The notes under the pieces are model-generated. The model saw nothing but the letters and a program-made list of their open reading frames with translations, ran no database searches and was not told the DNA's origin. From Owenia fusiformis (Eukaryota; Annelida; Polychaeta; Sabellida; Oweniidae): 64,000 nt of DNA. The stretch covers positions 50,425,885 to 50,489,884 of the forward strand of contig CAIIXF020000001.1 in assembly GCA_903813345.2 (NCBI GenBank), read 5' to 3'. How positions within the stretch are numbered: position 1 is the stretch's first letter; each line of letters opens with the position of its first letter. A program made the position numbers and the translations under genes. This document shows positions 1 to 11,436 of this stretch, piece by piece.

Positions 1-1292
1 AGTATGTTATGAGTTGATGAAACAAGGAATTTACAAGGAATTGCGTTAGTTCACTAAAGGGTTACACAAAAACTATACTGAAGCTCAAAACAAGCCTACT
101 GGATCAGTCTTTTTTAGGAAACTAGGGGAGTTTGGTGAATTCAGGTTTATTGAAATCCTCTTCCTGAAGATAAAACAATCTGTCGAAAAGTTTACAATTT
201 GTAAAGATTGAGAGGGTGAATTATCCAAAAGTATTGCACTAACAAAATGTAACATATTTTATTCCTCCCTCCTTCAAACATAACATTCAGACTATCTGTA
301 ATATTCAAAAAGCCATCGTCATTTATGAGCTCAAATGTGATTTACAGTTACTGCACGCATTTATCATACCTTCTGCTAAACGTATTGCTTACCTCACTCT
401 GTTAGTATACACATAGACACATTCTTTCTCATTTATGAGAGATGAAATCTAAAATTTTCCAGAAATATTTTTTATCATATTTTTGCTTCTAAGAATTGAA
501 TTCGGATAAAAAGCCAAGATAAATATTACTGTTTTAACTAATTTTGATTTGTCACAAAAGTCAGTATAGTTGGTTCTGTGAGATAAGGAGTCTGTCTTCC
601 TTTTGTTGAAATACTCCTTCCCAGTAAAGAATTACTGCATGTAGATACCTGAAACATTTCAGCATGGATTCTCAATTCTATTAATTCCATTAACATTCTA
701 CATTAATCGGCCAATATGAGCACATATAATATGAGATATACTAAAAATATAATAGATTTAGACACATTTTATTTGATTGGGTGACATAATTCAAAAAACA
801 TACTTGCTACATATCATTGATTTGCATCAGTACTTTACTCATATCAAAATTACATTCAGAGTAATAGAGGTTCATCAATTACAGTAGCTTTGGCTTTGGT
901 TACATTATAGATTATAGGTTAACGAACCAACGCTTTACAACACCCATTTTGCTTTTGGGCTGGGAGAGTACTATTATGATGTGACCCTAAGTTTAAATCC
1001 AGCCTTATGAAGTTTTCATCCTAGCATTCATAAATAATCATCATATTTGTAAAAAAGAATGTTAAGATAATGAAAATAAATATATTTTTCATATTTCATC
1101 AAATTAGAAAGAACTGTTGTTTTATACTATATGTGAGAATATCTTATTTAGTCTTCAACTGAAAATGCTAGACGGTCAATCATACAGTGTGTAAACTCAT
1201 TTTGTAAAATTGTTATAAAAAAAATTGTAAAAATGTTACAAAAACTTATTATTTCAATGGCTCTTTTAAAGTTTCTGATATCTTCATTTCAG
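1..1292. other. Probable last intron of the left-hand gene
   Basis: AT-rich sequence with no coding segment I can support. It ends in a good splice acceptor (pyrimidine run then CAG at 1290-1292) for the terminal exon that follows, so it is most simply read as the last intron of that gene. Confidence 0.5.
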
Positions 1293-1493
1293 AATGTTGA
1301 CTTGACAAATGAGAAAGATGTGAACTTCAGGTTCAATGACCCCTTGAAGTCAAGCAAAGACAATCAGGAGTCAACAGACGCACCAAAATATTCTACTATA
1401 GAGGGCAGCACTGATAGTGGAACAACCAATGGAAAACCTCATTACAATACTAGAAGAAGAGCAAAGAAAGCACAATCAAATGGTCATTTATAA
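1293..1493 (+). CDS. Terminal coding exon of an unrecognised gene (partial)
   Basis: Open segment of 66 codons plus a TAA stop (1491-1493), directly after a strong acceptor. Read in phase 0 it starts NVDLTNEKDV and is hydrophilic, rich in Ser, Thr, Asn and Lys, and ends in a basic tail (TRRRAKKAQSNGHL). There is no signal peptide or membrane segment. Such a low-complexity basic tail is typical of a cytosolic or nuclear C-terminus, for example of a multipass membrane or nuclear-envelope protein, but I do not recognise the family and give no function. The rest of the gene lies left of the window. That the exon is real is inferred from the acceptor, the open frame with protein-like composition, and polyadenylation signals close behind it. 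The reading phase cannot be verified without the preceding exon. Confidence 0.55.
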   Translation, partial: NVDLTNEKDVNFRFNDPLKSSKDNQESTDAPKYSTIEGSTDSGTTNGKPHYNTRRRAKKAQSNGHL

Positions 1494-1573
1494 AGGCTAA
1501 ATTATTAGGAAGGATTCTCTAATACTTGCATCTAATTTATATACTAGACTTAATAACTACCAGTGTTCATGCA

Positions 1574-1579
1574 TAATAA
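1574..1579 (+). terminator. Candidate polyadenylation signal of the left-hand gene
   Basis: AATAAA about 80 bases after the stop codon of the terminal exon. A second AATAAA lies near 1840, so the 3' UTR may be about 0.1 or 0.35 kb. Confidence 0.4.
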
Positions 1580-1859
1580 AACAGTGGCAACGATTCACAA
1601 TGATACTGGGGGTGTAAAATAGTAAATGTAGTAGCCAATCTAAAAGAGAATGTTTTTAAATGTTGTCCTTTTGATATTCTCTCCAAAGATACTCCAGAAT
1701 TTTCCAAATTTTTAACATCGAGATTTTAAAGTTGATATCTCACTGAGACACGAATGGTACTTAATTTCTTCATTTAACTAATCAGTTATACAGTATCATT
1801 TGGCTCTATTATATTTATTTGCACTATTTTCTCTGTGGCAAATAAATGCATATCGTTGT

Positions 1860-4318
1860 AAAATCATGTATTCTCAGTTAGATATCTCACTACATGTTTA
1901 ATAGTATAACCATTTTGTACAGCTGATAAATTGTAAATGTTTGGTCTGTCTATAATGAGTCTTGTATATTCAAAACAATTCATTGTGTTAATGGTACGAA
2001 ATGTGGACATGATGAATTAAAACCTATGTCGTGCTAAACATAGAATTGCCCTAGTGGTATGTATGTATGGGACCAGGGGCTTTCAATAGATCTATTGAAT
2101 GCCCATGATGGGACCAAGTACTAAAGCTTCCTTTTTATTATTATCAAGATCTTGCAAGAGAAACTCACTGGGTTATATTTTGCAAGAGTAGGGTGATATA
2201 ACTCAGGATCCTAGGGTCTAGTTATCATACTATAAAGAGATGATAATTTCTAAATTAATCATAATAGGCATAATAGTTTTTGTACGTGAGATTAATGAGA
2301 CTTTATTAGAGGCTTCTATATATTTGCTTCTAGACAGATAGACTACATGTTTTAGTTAATGGCTACTTTATCATATGCAGATGTTTTTGATTAATTTGGC
2401 CATAAAAGTCAAATTTCATGAGGTTTTTTAGATCTTGTATTTCTAAAAAGCCTGGAAAGTTAAAATTTATTCAATTTGGTCTTGTTGAGTGTTTTTTTAT
2501 TATCTCAAATTTCTAGATAGTACCCCGAACAGGCCAACTACAGTATATAATATGATTCTCATGTGGCTGTTTGGGGTACTAACTTTTGAGGCAAGAGAGT
2601 AACCTTTAATAGAAATGTGTTCTGCTGTATTTGCAACATTGGTGGGAAAAGTGGTTAATACTTTTAAGGGACCTTGTACATATTTTGGTGTTCCAAAACA
2701 TTTAGTGATATTTCATATTGCCCTATGCCCAAGTTATTTCCTTTTAAGATATATGTATGCCACATAATGTACTTTTACCTCCAAATGTCTAAGCAGTAGG
2801 TTAACATTAAAAGCCAACAAGTCATTCTTGCCATGTTTTACTTAAGGTGGGTCTAGTCTAATAGAACAACGTTTAAATGAACATGACACGAGTGCAAATC
2901 TTTATAAGGATGTTCATGTTAATAAGCCAGTGGTTCATGACCAGAACATTCTTAGCTAAGCAAATTCAAATTACTAAGTCCATTGCTTATAAAGCATTAA
3001 AGTCATTATGTTGAATTAAGAGAGCAACTCTTAACCTCACAAGCATTTCTGATAAAAAAAAATATCGGAAGAATTTTCAGTGCTACGCAGCATACTTGAA
3101 CAGTTTATCTGGTCAGAATTGTTCTAGTCCAACCAGGAAGACCAGTAAATTTCAATTTTACATTAATAATACCATATCAGCTGAATATAATACAGAGAAC
3201 TCTGTCTAATCTAACACCTCTGGGACCAGCTAAGTGTGGTTGGATTGGGAGACATTTAATTTTCAAAGTTTGAAAGTCAATGGAGAAAAAGATATTGGGA
3301 CAAAATCTTGTTTTGATCAAAGAGGTGTTCTGATATACTGGTTTTTATGTCACCACCACAAAAAGCGACATTTTGTCTCCAACACTTTTGTGGACAGTGT
3401 CAGCGTCAGCGTTTGGTGTCTGTAACAAATAGCAGGTGGTGACATTTTGCATGTTATTGCCTTATCTGAATTTTAAGGTGGAGTAATAGGTATGTGAGCC
3501 TGTATTGGAAGTATATATAGCAAGCATAAATGGTACAAGTTGAAATCTAGTAAATGGCTTTTGTAGGTTCTGTAGTTATAGTTGACCTTGCCAATAAAGC
3601 CTTTCATCATTTGCTGCAGAAAAAAACTTCAATATTTCCTCAACTGATAATATTTGGTAGTGGATCTTGGTGTTGTAAGATCACATGAGATGACGTATTG
3701 TATTTATGTACTGTATTGCTGTATTAAGCTAGTTAGACAATGTTATATGATATGTGAGTTACATAGCAGTAGGGTGGCTAGGTGTAACCTGTTTACTCCA
3801 ATTATTCTGTTAAAATCGTATTATTACAGAAACCAGGCTATAATGGCCAAAATTCATGATGTCATGGGTCATAGATTTTCGAACTTCATACAACATATGG
3901 CATGACTTAGATATTCTAGCTCATTTGGTATAGTAAAGGATGGTAGCATTTATTGGAAAGGTCAGATGTATTAAAGTAGATGTCATTATTGTAAAGTATA
4001 ACTAGCTCTACATACCAGGTATACCAGTAGTGAACATTTTTGTTATTTTGTGTCTCATTTACAATAAGAATCAGGACTCAGTCTTAGTTTATGTTTTATT
4101 TATTACTAATTACATAAACTGAGTGTACAAGAATGGGTGACACTTCGCAAGTGTGTATATCTTCCCCATAAGGAAGTCAGTCATGTGAGTTCTATTTAGC
4201 ATTTTCAAGAATCTGTTTGTTGCTTTTGAGGAATCCATCGCTGGGCTCCAAGTCAGAAATTGTGATGCTTGTATATAATTTTGCATATCTTACTTCATGT
4301 TGTTATATGTAATTAGTG
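1860..4318. other. Intergenic, no gene seen
   Basis: AT-rich sequence with only short chance open frames. It holds a short inverted repeat at about 3350-3447 (ATGTCACCACC ... GGTGGTGACAT); related sequence recurs near 15627 and 34236, so it is probably a small dispersed repeat. Confidence 0.5.
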
Positions 4319-4320
4319 TA

Positions 4321-4470
4321 CAGTAAAATCTGTGAAGTGGAACACCTATGTAAGTGGAACACTTTTGTTTTACCCATTATCTCAATATAAAGCTTCTGTA
4401 AGTGGAACATTTCCCAAGTGGAACACTATTTAAAGGCACTAGAGGCATTCCACTAACACAGGTTTTACTG
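4321..4470. mobile_element. 150-bp MITE with TA target duplication (pogo/Tigger-like ends)
   Basis: Terminal inverted repeats begin CAGTAAAATCTGTG on the left and, in reverse complement, CAGTAAAACCTGTG on the right. The element is bounded by TA on both sides. The interior repeats the phrase AAGTGGAACAC several times. There is no coding capacity. Similar ends recur at 19961, 22985 and 31397, so this is a family. Assignment to the TA-inserting Tc1/mariner/pogo group rests on the TA duplication and end sequence only. Confidence 0.7.
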
Positions 4471-4930
4471 TATTGTAAAAAATCAAATATGAGACAACGT
4501 AACATTCATCAAGTCACCCAATTGTATACAGTACACGTATTCAAACAATGCGTTTGAATTATTTAACATAACACAGAATGAGAGTACATTCTAGCACAGT
4601 GTTGGGAAATGGTGTCACAGCATATGTACTCGAGTACTAGAGGCATTAAGCACAGCTGAATTTTTGAAATTCAGAATCATTCAGAATCGCACAAATATTA
4701 TAAGTACATGTATATATTAGGTATTGCAACTTGCGAGTGTGGATGTAATGTAATCAGGGTGCCAACAATATACATTGTAAAGTGAATGTATAGTTGTAGA
4801 GTAAGGTAATTTTTTGTAGATAATAATTTTTACATTTAAAGTAATTCTTTTTCGTTGTCATTCAAGTTTTAATTTCTGCCTCATATTATATCAGGAATAC
4901 TAAAAGTGTTTATTTCAGGTGTGTTAGTGT

Positions 4931-4986
4931 GTATGGGGTTGTCTGCAATTGCACATATGTATGGGGTTGTCTGCAATTGCACATAT
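4931..4986. repeat. 28-bp unit, two perfect tandem copies
   Basis: GTATGGGGTTGTCTG... is repeated twice without change, indicating a recent tandem duplication. Confidence 0.9.
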
Positions 4987-4999
4987 GTATGCTATAACT

Positions 5000-6950
5000 T
5001 TTCATATGAAGTTGTGCACTTTATTACAAAAATAAATATTGAATTTACATGTACAGACATTGTCGCTTTACGTTATATAAAATATATCTTCTATATTGTT
5101 AGTTTCCAAATTTTTTTGGGATGTTGTTTGGCAGTTGGTGTTTGGTGGTCAGCATCTGTAACGTCATTTCGAGGGGCAATATAGAGAAAGGTCCAAGATC
5201 TTACGCACTGAACGATATCTAATTTCCCAGGGAAAATTGCCGGGCGTTAATGCATTATTGGCCTGCACTATGACGTCAAATATTTCTCAGGTCAATATAG
5301 TAAAATAAATCCCTTCTAAACTAATACTCCCAGAACAGGCCCAGCAAGGTGGTAATAATAGGGGTTCTTAAGCAGGACATTGAAAGCATAAAGCTTCACA
5401 CCAATGGTGCTTTTTTGTAAACCATGTTCAACAGTTGTTGTTTGGCATTTTGTTTTCAATGGTTGGCATCTGTAACAAATGGCAGGTGATGATAGTTGTC
5501 ATTTTATTTTTATATCATTTCTACTGTGAACGATTTCTTCCCAAATGGTTTCCTAAATTTTGCACAGGCACAAAAATCATATAAGGGACACAAAAATGCT
5601 CTGTCTGGTCTAACAACTGCACACAAATGATAATTTTCCTATCAGCTCTCAAAATGATTTTGTTTTGTCAGTTGAATGTTTCCACACAATAGCGACACAA
5701 TCCACTAATTTATCCTGGGGTAATCTCGTTTAAAGATAAGTGTTTCTAATTCGATACCATAGACTGTCATTACTTCTGAGGGACCACATGTTTATGACGA
5801 TTTTATAGGCTTGTTGATCTTTTTTGCTAGCTTTAGAAAGTTTTGTACATGTATGTTTTTTTTGGCATTCATTCATAATGAGAGCACCCCACAAAATCAA
5901 AATCATCTAAATAGTGGTAAATATTCAATTTACCGAATTTGTTTGCATCAATCCATTCCACTGCATTACTAAAACTTTCAAATATCTTGCATGAAATTGC
6001 TAGTCCCATGGGGAGAAGTTTATCATAGTAATATTGACCCCTCCAAATAATGCCTAATAAGTGATTGCATTTGGTGCAGAGAAACTACAACCAACTAGTG
6101 ACATTTAGCTCTAAACTAAATAGTGCATTAATATGACATCTGGTGGCCATTGTAACACTTGTTACAACTATCAATGCCAACTGCTGAGTGCATGGTAACT
6201 ATTTCTCATAGTTACTATTTCTAGTTTAATGGTGAATAAGAAAAGAACAAAACAATGAATTACCTTTGGAATAGATGAGCATATTATTTTCACATAGCAC
6301 CCAGACATAAGTCCAGTATTATATTGACAACTATCCATGGAGAACATTGTTATAAAGCAAAGATCTCATCCTACAAAAGTCACACAAACTGTGTATAAAT
6401 CATGTAGAATCAGATCCTTGCTCTATTAACAAAACATTCCATTTTATAATACAATTACCATAAATTGGATTTACAATAATTCAAAAACATGGCATTATTA
6501 CAGAATTGTTGCGCTGTATGACATAGCACAGTATTATTAAATTAATTTATCATAAAATTACACAATTTCTATTTCTGGATATATAACAGTAATACTATAA
6601 CAAAAGTAGTACTTAATGTTACTTGTAAGTTCATCCTTCTGCATTTTGTCATTGTAGAAATTAGAGTGACTGATATGAAACCCTTACCATTTTTTGTATG
6701 CACAAGTTGAAATGCTTAAGACTGACTGAACAAATAAAAAATACCCCATTATTCTACATTCTATATTTAGTTGAAATTTTACAAAACGATCACCTTATGG
6801 ATAATGTACAATTTTCAACTAATGATCAACCATGGATACATCCCTTTAATCAAGATAACCATGCATTGACATTGTTGATCAGTTATTACTAGTGGCAAAT
6901 TACACAAATTGATATCACTGCACTGTTGTTACACTAGTTTGCACAAATGC
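5000..6950. other. Intergenic, no gene seen
   Basis: AT-rich. No open frame with protein-like composition or splice context was found on either strand. Confidence 0.5.
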
Positions 6951-6979
6951 AATGATAATACACAAGTTGACACTAGCGC

Positions 6980-7830
6980 AATCTCACATAGTACTTTGAT
7001 AATACACAGGATGACATCAGTGCACTGTTCAAGTACACATTGACATCTGTTTACAGATAATACACAGGCTGACATCGGTGTACTGTTCAAGCACACACTG
7101 ACATCTGTTTACAGATAATGCACAGGCTGACATCAGTAAACTGTTCAAGCACACATTGACATCTGTTTACAAATATACAGGATGACATCAGTGTACTGTT
7201 CAAGCACACACTGACATCTGTTTACAGATAATACACAAGCTGACATTGGTGTACTGTTCAAGCACACATTGAAATCTGTTTACAGATAATACACAGGCTG
7301 ACATCAGTGTACTGTTCAAGCAAAAATTGACATCTGTTTACAGATAATACACAGGATGACATCAGTGTACTGTTCAAGCACACACTGACATCTGAAAACA
7401 GATAATACACAGGCTGATATCGGTGTACTGTTCAAGCACACATTGACATCTGTTTACAGATAATACACAGGATGACATCAGTGTACTGTTCAAGCACACA
7501 TTGACATCTGTTTACAGATAATACACAGGCTGACATCCGTGTACTGTTCAAGCACACACTAACATCTGTTTACAGCTAATACACAGGCTGACATCAGTGA
7601 ACTGTTCAAGCACACATTGACATCTGTTTACAGATAATACACAGGCTGACATCCGTGTACTGTTCAAGCACACACTAACATCTGTTTACAGATAATACAC
7701 AGGATGACATCAGTGTACTGTTCAAGCACACATTGACATCTGTTTACAGATAATACACAGGCTGACATCCGTGTACTGTTCAAGCACACATTGACATCTG
7801 TTTACAGATAATACACAAACTGATATCAGT
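6980..7830. repeat. 58-bp minisatellite, about 14 copies
   Basis: Tandem units of about 58 bp of the form CACAGGCTGACATCAGTGTA, then CTGTTCAAGCACACATTGAC, then ATCTGTTTACAGATAATA. Copies differ at a few positions (ATCAG/ATCGG/ATCCG; TTGAC/CTGAC/CTAAC), and both outer ends are degenerate. Blocks of variants repeat in the same order, suggesting higher-order duplication of two or three units. Adjacent units are nearly identical with no unique spacers, so this is not a CRISPR-like array. Confidence 0.9.
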
Positions 7831-7981
7831 GTACTGATGTTGCACTAATGTCACAAACAAATTGACATTGCTGGACTGAGTCACATACCAGTTGACAACA
7901 CTGTACAGATATCAAGCACAGTTACACTTGTATGAAACTTTCAACAGCAGAACAGCAATAATTTGCATTTGATAATATTCT

Positions 7982-8122
7982 AGAGAGGTTTTTCGCACAA
8001 CAGCTTATTGCTAAAACGTATCCGCAACACCATCTTGTTTTAACTGAACTGCTACACATAAATCGTGAATTCGTTAAAGATTTTAAATACATTGAGCTAA
8101 AAACGCTGTGCGAAACCTCTCT
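7982..8122. mobile_element. Small palindromic element (MITE-like)
   Basis: Ends are inverted repeats AGAGAGGTTTTTCGCACAACAGC and, in reverse complement, AGAGAGGTTTCGCACAGCG. The flanks also mirror each other (GATAATATT ... AATATTAT). About 140 bp, non-coding; superfamily unknown. Confidence 0.6.
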
Positions 8123-8149
8123 GTTATCAATATTATACAATATTAGTTT

Positions 8150-8766
8150 CTACTACTCTGTCACATTTTTTTTTCATTTATTAGGACTGCAGATTAAATA
8201 AACTGCACTGTTAGTTTGGTAGAACTTCACAGTAAGGACCAACAACACTGCTCAATTCAGTAATATTAGATTCCATTTCATGAAACACATAAAATATTTC
8301 AATCATATACAAATGTCAATGTAAAAATGTTAATTTGCATGGAAAATCTAGTTAAAAAATTTCTTTCATTGTTCAGAAAGTTGAATCATGCTAAACAGTT
8401 GTAGAAATTTAAGACATATTTTCCTTATTCTCTATATCCATGCTAAGCAAGAAGTAATTCTATCACATAGTGTTTTGGTCTTCGCTACTCTGACAGCTAG
8501 TACATTGTCACGTTGCCGTTTATTATTCAGGGGCATGTTTTTTTTAAAAAAGTGGTTCAGAACAACCAGGCACTGTCATTGTAGATAATGAGTCTAGATT
8601 ATGATTCCACGTCAACGAGCCAGTCATACATTTTCCCATACTTAATAAAGTTTACAATGAGGAACCATAAAATTGTATCAAATACCACAAGAGCATACAA
8701 GACAATGTATTAGTTCCCATACAAGGCACAAAGCAGTATCTAATCTCAGGTATTGAACACTGTGAT
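8150..8766. other. Intergenic, no gene seen
   Basis: AT-rich single-copy-looking sequence with only short chance open frames. Confidence 0.4.
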
Positions 8767-8770
8767 TTAA

Positions 8771-8938
8771 CCCTTTTGACTCAAGAATCACCCTCCTTGC
8801 GGACAGTGCTTGCAGATAACGCTGACCAGATAAATGTGCGCAAAGCGCGGATTTAACAGTTATTCTGTAGATAATGCATATTAAAAAGGAAATAATGTAA
8901 AAAGTTGTGTACTTGATTCTATAGCAACTCAAAAGGCG
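8771..8938. mobile_element. 168-bp MITE flanked by TTAA (piggyBac-like)
   Basis: Bounded by TTAA at 8767-8770 and 8939-8942. The left end begins CCCTTTTGACTC; the right end in reverse complement begins CGCCTTTTGAGTT. A TTAA duplication with a CCC start is the hallmark of piggyBac-group elements. No transposase is present. Confidence 0.65.
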
Positions 8939-8942
8939 TTAA

Positions 8943-11324
8943 ACCTTATCCTTCACTGTTGGCCCAAATGACAATTCCCGGTTTATTAATATGCTTATCT
9001 GCACCAAGTGTATAGGGGTAGCACACGTCCAATAATGTTTTCCTATTTTTAATAGAATTACACAGAAACAATATGACCTTCAACAGGGTATCTTGATCAC
9101 CAATACTAAATATAGACTGCAAATGGTGTATAAAAGCGGCAATTTCAAAATCTATACGTTGGAGAGAGGTTTAATGCTTGCTGTGTAATTGTAGAATGAA
9201 GTGCACTGGCAACTATTTACTTAATTTCCTTTAATTAATTAATTAACTGTTAACTCAGCACCACATGTGCATGATATCCGCACCAAGTGGTTGCTGCAAG
9301 CACCGTCTGTATTGGGTGAGAATGTTTAAGACAATACTGTAGGCAAATAATACCACTGAAAGTATGAGCGTATATATATAGCACGGTCCATCTCACAGAG
9401 GTATCTGTTGATAATCCACCATTAAATAAATTATAAATATCTCATACAATTCATAAATAACTACACTTCAGAATTGAATTGGCAAATTATTGAGAAAATG
9501 ACAAGATCTATATACAATTTTGGCTACCAGATTCGTACATGGTATACTGCACTGTATAAATGAACACTGCAATTGTAATATGCTAGATGAAAGTGACCTT
9601 TCTGTACTGGTGAAGTTCTACATCACTGCCACAATGATATGCTTTAAAACCACTGGTAATTATGTGATATACTTTGAAATCACTGGTAATAAAGTCTATT
9701 ATTTAGGTAATAATGTAGAGTTATTACCAATTCAAATGTGAAGTTGTTTTTGAATTGTGCGATATAAATACACTAGTACCATTATTATACTCTGATAGCA
9801 AGGTATGAACCCTGTCTGCATGATCATGCATCAAACATTATATTCATGACACAAAATGTGCAGATCCGAGATTCAAATGACAGTTGGTTATTATGTTAAT
9901 ACATCTGTGTGTACTTGGACTACCAGCAACCACCATTGTAATATAGTGAATCATGGGAAGTGTCAATCACTTGGACTGCACATTTGACAGATCATCTCTG
10001 ACTTTGTGTTACCTTGTTGAAGGTAAACATTTTATTCAATGATGCACAAAGATATGTACAATTCCATAAAGACAAAAATAAATCAATCAAATAGTCCAAA
10101 CTCTCCATCTTGTTTTAACAGGAGAAAAACAAATGTGAAAATGTACAATTAATAGTCAACATTCCAGTTTATACATACAGGCTACTAGGTCACAATTTGT
10201 ACATGTACACAGGTACTGTCAAATAAATATTTAAAATATCTACATACCTTTACAGCCCAATTAAAAATTTGAACAATTTATTTATAAAACAAAGAATTAT
10301 TATTCCAGTCTATTACAAACAAAGAAAAAATATATTATTCAGACTGGACCCCAACTATTCTACAATTGATAAATCCATGCTTATATTTCATTCAAATACT
10401 GCAGCTAGTCCCAAATACAACCACACTGTATCTATTACAAGTCCAATAACTTCAGAAAATGAACAATTAAAGTGGCTCAACCTTTGAATAACTCCAGAAC
10501 AAAATCTTAGTGACAAGTAGTTAAAGGCATGAGAAGTACCAATATCTATCAGGAAAGTGGGTCTCATAGAATTTAAAAGTTGATAAATTCAATTACACGG
10601 TCATTCATTTTAAACGTCATTACAGAAATGAAGGTTTGTCTTTTGATGGTGCAAGTCACAAATTGTTCCTTTTCTTTAGTTTTTGACTGTTATAGGATCA
10701 CAGTAAGAGGTTGAGAAACAAATTCAAAACAGTCACTTTTTATTGAGGCCTACATCAATGGGCCCATGCATGTCATAGGATCTACAATAATATGCTAAAA
10801 TTATAGCATCGTGTAATTACAAAAAGTCAATCCTGTAAAGATCTGAACTGAAGTTCCAGGTACACCCTCTTCACAAGTTTGCCCCATGTAAGTTTCCATA
10901 TTGTATTAAATCTTGTTCTGTTTAAATATCTTTTATTCAATTAATTACAAAAGATCAGAAATTTATGAACAAATCTGATGAATTAAAATCAACTTTAACA
11001 GGCATTAACACATTGTCAAAATGGGGATTTTCAGTTGCCAAACTTTTTTAGGGGAGTGTACATAGATATAAACCTTCCTTGGTTTTGTAGATTCATAAAT
11101 CAAATGATGTTCTCCCAGCCAAATAACATGGATGTAGGCACATCAGATATCAAAGTGACCGGATTTACAAAATGCACACTTTTCACAGAAAATCCCATTT
11201 GAAGCTCGATAGAAAATGAATATACATCATTTGAAAGGTAGGTTTAGATACAGTAAGGCATTTGTAGTAATATGTCTTATACTCCTTTTGAATATTCTGT
11301 ATTATTTCCACATAATTACAATTG
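8943..11324. other. Region downstream of PTP4A, no further gene seen
   Basis: AT-rich. On the minus strand it includes the 3' UTR of the PRL phosphatase (from 11324 downward). Short direct repeats occur near 9640-9710. No coding exon is supported. Confidence 0.45.
10932..10937 (-). terminator. Candidate polyadenylation signal for the PRL phosphatase
   Basis: AATAAA on the minus strand (TTTATT on plus), about 390 bases after the stop codon at 11325-11327. It is the nearest canonical signal I found; others lie further down near 10738 and 10031. Confidence 0.4.
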
Positions 11325-11436
11325 TTACATGATTGTGCAGCCTTTTCCGTTGCCATTCTTGATCTTTAGTCGAGATTTGGGCCGATATTTGGATAGAAAA
11401 TCCAGTTGTTTGGCATTGATTGCACCACGACGCTTT
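11325..11436 (-). CDS. PTP4A: PTP4A coding exon 5, polybasic tail and CAAX box
   Basis: Acceptor TGTTTCAG. It encodes [20 protein letters not shown], a basic stretch, then C-T-I-M and a TAA stop at 11327-11325. Compare the KRRGAFNSKQL segment of vertebrate PRLs. Confidence 0.93.

Noticed and set aside
6980-7830. CRISPR-like appearance of the 58-bp array
   Set aside because: Units are contiguous with no unique spacers, and the DNA is animal.
8388-8588. 66-residue open frame
   Set aside because: Low-complexity chance frame in AT-rich DNA, with no splice or start context.
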